DNA of 64,000 bases from Clostridium sp. M62/1 (GTDB lineage Bacteria > Bacillota > Clostridia > Lachnospirales > Lachnospiraceae), in contig NZ_CP085988.1 of the NCBI RefSeq assembly GCF_020736365.1, positions 1,246,001 through 1,310,000 of the forward strand, in the 5' to 3' direction. How positions within the stretch are numbered: position 1 is the first letter of the stretch; each line of letters starts with the position of its first letter. Under the pieces are notes generated by a model that was given only the letters and a program-made list of their open reading frames with translations, did no database searches and was not told the DNA's origin. Below, in pieces: positions 60,007 to 64,000 of this stretch. A program made the position numbers and the translations under genes.

Positions 60007-60678
60007 ATGAGAATTTTATTTGCAGAGGATGAGCCGGCCCTCAGGGAAGTGACGGTAAAGCGGCTTAAGGCGGAAGGGTTTGGCGTAGACGGATGCAGGG
60101 ACGGCAGGGAGGCCCTCGATTATCTGGACAGCACAGACTACGACGTGGTGATTCTGGATATTATGATGCCTGGAATCGACGGGCTGACCGTGCTTCGAAC
60201 ACTCAGAAGCCGGGGAAATACGGCGCCTGTCATGCTTCTGACAGCCAGGGATGCCGTCGCTGACCGGGTGGGAGGGCTGGACGCCGGGGCAGATGACTAC
60301 CTGACGAAGCCCTTCGAATTTGCGGAGCTGACTGCCCGCATCCGCGCTCTGCTTAGAAGAAATTCTGACAATAAGACGGATACGGCCTCTGTGGCAGATC
60401 TGACAGTGGAGTTTTCCACCAGGAAAGTGACGAGGGGAGGGGTGGAGATCAGCCTTTCTTCCCGGGAATTTGCCCTGCTGGAATCCCTGATCCGCCATAA
60501 GGGAGCCATACTCTCACGCACACAGCTGGAAAACCAGGTCTGGGATTTTGGCTTTGAGGGGGGAAGCAACATTGTGGATGTCTATATCCGTTATCTCAGA
60601 AAAAAGATTGACGATCCCTTTGAGAAGAAGCTGATCCACACAGTGCGGGGAGCCGGCTATACACTGAGGGAGGAGTGA
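60007..60678 (+). CDS. OmpR/PhoB-family response regulator
   Basis: 223 residues. The receiver has EDE near residue 8, phospho-Asp in VVILDIMMPGIDG (about 51), Thr in MLLTARD and Lys in LTKPFEFAEL. The C-terminal winged helix has LSSREFALLESLIRHKGAIL and VDVYIRYLRKKIDDPFEKKL, ending in HTVRGAGYTLRE. Complete and typical. GGAGG lies about 6 bp before the ATG. One base separates it from the kinase gene. A close paralogue of the truncated regulator at the start of the window, so similar systems occur twice within 60 kb. Confidence 0.95.
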   Translation: MRILFAEDEPALREVTVKRLKAEGFGVDGCRDGREALDYLDSTDYDVVILDIMMPGIDGLTVLRTLRSRGNTAPVMLLTARDAVADRVGGLDAGADDYLTKPFEFAELTARIRALLRRNSDNKTDTASVADLTVEFSTRKVTRGGVEISLSSREFALLESLIRHKGAILSRTQLENQVWDFGFEGGSNIVDVYIRYLRKKIDDPFEKKLIHTVRGAGYTLREE

Positions 60679-60679
60679 C

Positions 60680-62104
60680 ATGGCAGTGGGAAAAAGGACC
60701 AGAAAGACCAGGACAAAACTGGCTGCGGCAGGCAGGCATCTGTCTATCAAGGCCAGAGTGACGCTGTGGTATACCTTCTTCATGGTTCTGCTCTTGGCCA
60801 TGGCGGCTGTTTTTATGTTTTCTTCCTCACGCAGGATGTCCGGAAGCCAGATGAAGCAGCAGCTGATGGACACAGTGACAGACAGCGTGCAGCAGGCCAG
60901 CTTCCGGTATGGAAAGCTGCAGACAGAAGAGATGGACTTTTATAAGAACGGAGTCTCTGTTTTTATCTATGATACAGAGGGCAGGCTTCTGGCGCCTAAT
61001 GTGAACCTGGGGCTTCAGGTGGACTCTCTTCTGGAAGATCAGACCATTAAGACAGCCAGCAAAAGAGGAGAGCGTTGGATGCTCTACGATGTATATTCGG
61101 AGAAGGAAGGAAATGGATTCTGGGTACGGGGAATGATCTCCATGACAGAGTTTGGACAGGCTTTGGGAAATCTGCCTCTCCTGTTTTTCGGAATGCTGCC
61201 TGGCTTTGTGGCCGTGGCAGCCCTTGGAGGCTACAGAATTACGAAGGGAGCCTTCCTCCCCGTCCGTCAGATTGCAGAGACGGCGGAGGCCATCGGCTCT
61301 GGGAGCGATCTGAGCCAGAGAATTGAGACAGACGGTTCCGGAGATGAGCTGGATCGCCTGGGAGGCACTATGAACGGAATGCTGGCCAGACTGCAGGCAT
61401 CCTTCGAGGCGGAGCGCCAGTTCTCATCTGACGTGTCCCATGAGCTCAGGACGCCGATCGCGGTGATTCGCTCTCAGTGCGAGTTCGCCCTGTCAGGGCA
61501 GGCAGAGGAAGGAGACAAAGAAGAGGCCTTCCACGCAATTCTCACCCAGTCTGAGCGGATGAATGCTATCGTCTCTCAGCTTCTGCTCTTAAGCCGGGCG
61601 GAGAACGGAAAGTTTATTCCCAAAAGGGAGCCGGTGGACTTTGGCACACTCTGCAGCTTTATCTGTGAGGATCTGGAGGCATCGGCTGGAGAAAATCATG
61701 TTTCACTTACCTGGGAGACAGGGGAGGCTCAGGTGGTGGGAGATGAGACGCTTCTGATCCGAATGGTTACAAATCTTGTGACAAATGCCATCCGGTACAA
61801 CAGAGAGGGAGGACGTGTCCGCGTGGTCACTGAGCGGAAGAATGGAAGCGTTTTTCTGACGGTACAGGATACAGGCATCGGAATTAAGAAAGAGGATTTG
61901 GAAAAGATTTTCAACCGTTTTTACAGAGCAGATGCTTCAAGAAGCACAGAGGGGACAGGGCTTGGGCTCTCCATGGTTAAATGGATCGCGGGTATCCACG
62001 GAGGCAGCGTCAGAGCGGAGAGCGTGTACGGAGTCGGAAGTGCATTTACGGTGGAGCTTCCGGACGGCGGCAGGCAGTCGGACGGGGCAGACAGGGGAGA
62101 GTAA
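60680..62104 (+). CDS. Sensor histidine kinase (HAMP-HisKA-HATPase)
   Basis: 474 residues. The N-terminus is basic, with a first membrane helix at about 30-50 and a second at about 165-185 that flank an extracytoplasmic sensor of roughly 110 residues. Then HAMP (EAIGSGSDLSQRIETDGSGD), the H box FSSDVSHELRTPIAVIRSQ, N box NLVTNAIRYNREGG, G1 VQDTGIGIKKEDL, F box IFNRFYRADASRS and G2 GTGLGLSMVKWIAGIHGGS. Partner of the preceding regulator. The signal is unknown; the divergent lipoprotein is a likely target. Confidence 0.95.
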   Translation: MAVGKRTRKTRTKLAAAGRHLSIKARVTLWYTFFMVLLLAMAAVFMFSSSRRMSGSQMKQQLMDTVTDSVQQASFRYGKLQTEEMDFYKNGVSVFIYDTEGRLLAPNVNLGLQVDSLLEDQTIKTASKRGERWMLYDVYSEKEGNGFWVRGMISMTEFGQALGNLPLLFFGMLPGFVAVAALGGYRITKGAFLPVRQIAETAEAIGSGSDLSQRIETDGSGDELDRLGGTMNGMLARLQASFEAERQFSSDVSHELRTPIAVIRSQCEFALSGQAEEGDKEEAFHAILTQSERMNAIVSQLLLLSRAENGKFIPKREPVDFGTLCSFICEDLEASAGENHVSLTWETGEAQVVGDETLLIRMVTNLVTNAIRYNREGGRVRVVTERKNGSVFLTVQDTGIGIKKEDLEKIFNRFYRADASRSTEGTGLGLSMVKWIAGIHGGSVRAESVYGVGSAFTVELPDGGRQSDGADRGE

Positions 62105-62160
62105 AACAAAGAAGGGAGAGTAAAACAAAGAACAGAAAAATTCAAAAGACAGAAAAATAC

Positions 62161-62207
62161 AAAGGCTGCTGCAGGAAGCATATTTAAGCTTCAGTCAGCA
62201 GCCTTTT
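62161..62207. terminator. Bidirectional terminator between the kinase and hemerythrin genes
   Basis: AAAGGCTGCTG (62161-62171) pairs with CAGCAGCCTTT (62196-62206), with an inner GGAAGC/GCTTC hairpin and flanking A and T tracts. Tandem copies of GAAGGGAGAGTAAAACAAAG-like sequence precede it at 62098-62130. Confidence 0.82.
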
Positions 62208-62260
62208 ATGATATTGCAGAAAACCTGTATCTGGTGGAAGAGGTCAAGCCGTTTCAGGGG

Positions 62261-62683
62261 CTACAGCATATCAGGGTTATCGCGCATAAATTTGTACTCT
62301 GCCACAGAGCGGTCAAAGCCCTTGATGTGGTAGAGCAGCCATTCGAGAACCTCGGTCTTTACCTTCTCCTCAAACTCGGCTGTAGGGCCGTTGGAAGCTG
62401 CCAGCATGTCCTTTAATTCCTGGACAGACTTTTTCAGCTCTGCGTGCTTGGCCTTGTGCTCCTCATACCCGGGGTAGCCGATGGAAAGCTGCAGCTTTTC
62501 CTCAGCGCCGAAGTGGAAGTCTGTGTAGTCGGACAGATAGCCGAGCATTTTCACTGCGCCTTCCTTGTCGCTTTTATTTTCACAGCTGATAAGCAGGTCG
62601 TTGATTTTGGAAATCAGCTCCCTGTGCTGGGAATCGATCATTTCGTTTTTTGTAATCAGGTCGTCTGTGAATTCTGCGTACAT
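62261..62683 (-). CDS. Bacteriohemerythrin
   Basis: 140 residues. Oxygen-binding diiron protein of the four-helix hemerythrin type. Iron ligands: H in IDSQHRELI, HFGAEE (H-x3-E), HKAKH (H-x3-H) and LLYHIKGFD (H-x4-D). Stores or senses oxygen, or protects the cell from it; together with rubrerythrin it indicates an oxygen-exposed anaerobe. AGGAGG lies before the ATG. A single gene between terminators. The upstream gap 62684-62830 shows nothing else. Confidence 0.92.
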   Translation of the reverse strand: MYAEFTDDLITKNEMIDSQHRELISKINDLLISCENKSDKEGAVKMLGYLSDYTDFHFGAEEKLQLSIGYPGYEEHKAKHAELKKSVQELKDMLAASNGPTAEFEEKVKTEVLEWLLYHIKGFDRSVAEYKFMRDNPDML

Positions 62684-62830
62684 ATAAGTTCCTCCTTATT
62701 TTTTCTTGCGGCGGTATATCTGAACGGTCATGAACTGCTGCCCGGTATTCTCTGCCGCAGGTGAAAACCCTGAAAGGGATTTTCTTAACTAAGTATACCA
62801 TGATTGCGGAAAGAAAAAAAGACTGAAACA

Positions 62831-62872
62831 GAAAAAGAGCGGCCAAATGAGTCAGATCCCATTTGGCCGCTC
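62831..62872 (-). terminator. Terminator of the permease-VOC operon
   Basis: Perfect 13-bp stem GAGCGGCCAAATG (62837-62849) with CATTTGGCCGCTC (62860-62872), followed on the minus strand by TTTTTC. Confidence 0.9.
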
Positions 62873-62900
62873 CTGTCAGTTTTCAGACATCAAAGGCAGC

Positions 62901-63248
62901 TTATTTCTGCATAATGTGGATAGCAAATCCGCCGAACTCTCCGTCCAGATAGACATTCTTGATCGTTCCGTCTTCATTGTAGGCAGCGGTATCCATCCGG
63001 AAGGAAAAGCCCTTCTCTTTTAACTCCTCCACGGCAGCTGTCAGATCCGGTGTGCGCATGGCGATGTGGCCATTTGTGCCGAGGAAGGGAGATTTCATGC
63101 ACTCGAAGTATGGGCCGCCGAATTCTGATTTCTGTCCGTGGCGGGGCTCTAAGTTAAACATCAGGCTCAGAAGCTGCGCCAGCTTTTCAGCCTCCTCAGG
63201 ATTCGCGGTGTTGATGCCGATATGCTCCAGTTCAAATTTATTTTTCAT
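62901..63248 (-). CDS. VOC-family (glyoxalase/bleomycin-resistance type) protein
   Basis: 115 residues, one beta-alpha-beta-beta-beta module pair. Starts LEHIGINTANPEEAEKLAQL, with metal-type residues H (near 9), H in NGHIAMRTPDL and E in DGEFGGFAIHIM. Family members include glyoxalase I and methylmalonyl-CoA epimerase; no substrate can be assigned. Start at the ATG 63248 after AGAGGT; a GTG six bases upstream is less likely. It follows the permease by 48 bp on the same strand, so is part of its operon. Confidence 0.8.
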   Translation of the reverse strand: MKNKFELEHIGINTANPEEAEKLAQLLSLMFNLEPRHGQKSEFGGPYFECMKSPFLGTNGHIAMRTPDLTAAVEELKEKGFSFRMDTAAYNEDGTIKNVYLDGEFGGFAIHIMQK

Positions 63249-63296
63249 AATCACGTACCTCTTTTCTTGAACACTCTGTTTTCAGCATTCCTGCAG

Positions 63297-64000
63297 TTAC
63301 ATTGGGAATACAATCAGGGCACCGGCTGTCAGGAACAGCAGTCGGATAAAGTACTGGGGAATTGTAAACTTACAGAACTCCTTGCTGCTGTAATTTCCGA
63401 CGCCCATAACCATGGCCGGCATACCGTCGATGGGGAGGAAGTGTCCGCACCAACCGGAGATAACGATGGCACATGCAGCGGCCGTCGGATCCAGTCCCAG
63501 GCTTGTACAGGTGGCAATGGCCAGAGGAGCAAATACGTAAACGGTACCGATTGTAGAGCCTGTCAGAGTTGCCAGAACGCTGGTCAGGATACAGAATACA
63601 AAAATCATGACAAATGGATTTACGTTTGTTCCGAGCATATTTGCAACAGTGGAACCAACCAGATCGGTCAGTCCTGTGCTTCCGAGAGCGTCGGCAACAC
63701 CGATAACACCGGCTGACATAAGGATAATCGGAGCGCTGATCGCATCGCGGATCTCTTTGAAATCCATTACGCCTGTAACCAGGATGACGGCGACAGAAAG
63801 ACCGGCAATGGCATAGCCGGCGTCACCGATCGTGCTCTGGAGGAGCATGCCGATTACGGCTACTACGAATACGATATAGGTAACATTCTCTTTCCACTTC
63901 GGAAGAGAGACGGCTGCGGCCTCCTGAACCTTGGCTGCGTCCTCAGAAGCTGCGGAGATGGGATGATCCGGCAGAAACTTGTACTGGATGACGCAGTTTA
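63297..64000 (-). CDS. Anion-type permease, DASS/ArsB-NhaD superfamily, 3' part only
   Basis: About 234 residues visible; the gene starts beyond the window. Minus-strand reading enters with CVIQYKFLPDHPISAASEDA (a hydrophilic loop), then several membrane segments, among them YIVFVVAVIGMLLQ, GYAIAGLSVAVILVTGV, APIILMSAGVIGVADALG, PFVMIFVFCILTSVLATLTG and IRLLFLTAGALIVFPM. STIGTVYVFAPLAIATCTSLG and GHFLPIDGMPAMVMG match the second half of SLC13/DASS-type carriers, which move dicarboxylates or similar anions with Na+. The exact substrate is not predictable. Gene reading stays open to the window edge. Confidence 0.8.
   Translation of the reverse strand, partial: NCVIQYKFLPDHPISAASEDAAKVQEAAAVSLPKWKENVTYIVFVVAVIGMLLQSTIGDAGYAIAGLSVAVILVTGVMDFKEIRDAISAPIILMSAGVIGVADALGSTGLTDLVGSTVANMLGTNVNPFVMIFVFCILTSVLATLTGSTIGTVYVFAPLAIATCTSLGLDPTAAACAIVISGWCGHFLPIDGMPAMVMGVGNYSSKEFCKFTIPQYFIRLLFLTAGALIVFPM

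Overview
The window is chromosomal DNA of a spore-forming, amino-acid-fermenting anaerobic Firmicute, most likely a Lachnospiraceae member close to [Clostridium] symbiosum. Reasons: the glutamate dehydrogenase is nearly the C. symbiosum enzyme as I remember it; there are spoIIIA sporulation genes; oxygen defence is of the anaerobe type (reverse rubrerythrin, PerR, hemerythrin); and Na+-pump decarboxylase subunits are present. Promoters are sigma-A like (TTGACA/TATAAT) and Shine-Dalgarno sites are strong. I see no tRNA, rRNA, CRISPR array or prophage.

Layout. 0-2 kb: the 5' part of an OmpR-type response regulator, with an intact IS4-family element (terminal inverted repeats, 8-bp target duplication) inserted just upstream. 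2-5.3 kb: PTS-dependent dihydroxyacetone kinase dhaKLM and a lipoprotein. 5.3-6.8 kb: reverse rubrerythrin and PerR, each with a palindromic PerR-like box at its promoter. 7-14.8 kb: an island of unknown function: a 1626-residue protein combining HD, helical-repeat, NadD-like, GNAT-like and phosphoribosyltransferase-like regions, an LDH-fold protein and a double flavodoxin-like protein. 14.8-21.6 kb: a glutamate module: GlnK-GlnL two-component system, gltS with a perfect match to the Bacillus GlnL box, gdhA, and a D-2-hydroxyacid dehydrogenase that may be 2-hydroxyglutarate dehydrogenase. 21.9-30.6 kb: PHP phosphoesterase, S1-domain protein, an in-frame fusion of an alarmone synthetase to D-aminoacyl-tRNA deacylase, M18 aminopeptidase, an exported trigger-factor-like lipoprotein and a purine-salvage trio.

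30.7-39.1 kb: histidine utilisation (hutI, hutU, hutH) around a large SARP/BTAD-type regulator. Both hut promoters carry GAC(G/C) direct repeats with an 11-bp period just upstream of the -10, the arrangement known for SARP operators. 39.4-59 kb: the Firmicute spoIIIA-asp23-nusB-xseAB-ispA-dxs-tlyA-nadK-argR-recN block, altered in two ways: spoIIIAA/AB/AC are absent upstream of spoIIIAD, and about 6 kb is inserted between asp23 and nusB. The insert holds a yybP-ykoY (Mn2+) riboswitch ahead of Na+-decarboxylase beta and small subunits, an FMN riboswitch ahead of a RibU-like transporter and an FMN-type flavoprotein, a 93-bp palindromic element and a D,D-carboxypeptidase. 59-64 kb: a coiled-coil lipoprotein divergent from a two-component system, hemerythrin, a VOC protein and the 3' part of an anion-type permease that runs off the window.

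How it fits together: histidine is degraded towards glutamate (the last step is not here), glutamate is imported by GltS, and GDH, the 2-hydroxyacid dehydrogenase and the GcdB-type pump would serve the hydroxyglutarate fermentation route. The glutamate regulator, the histidine regulator and the metal and flavin riboswitches can all be read from the sequence.
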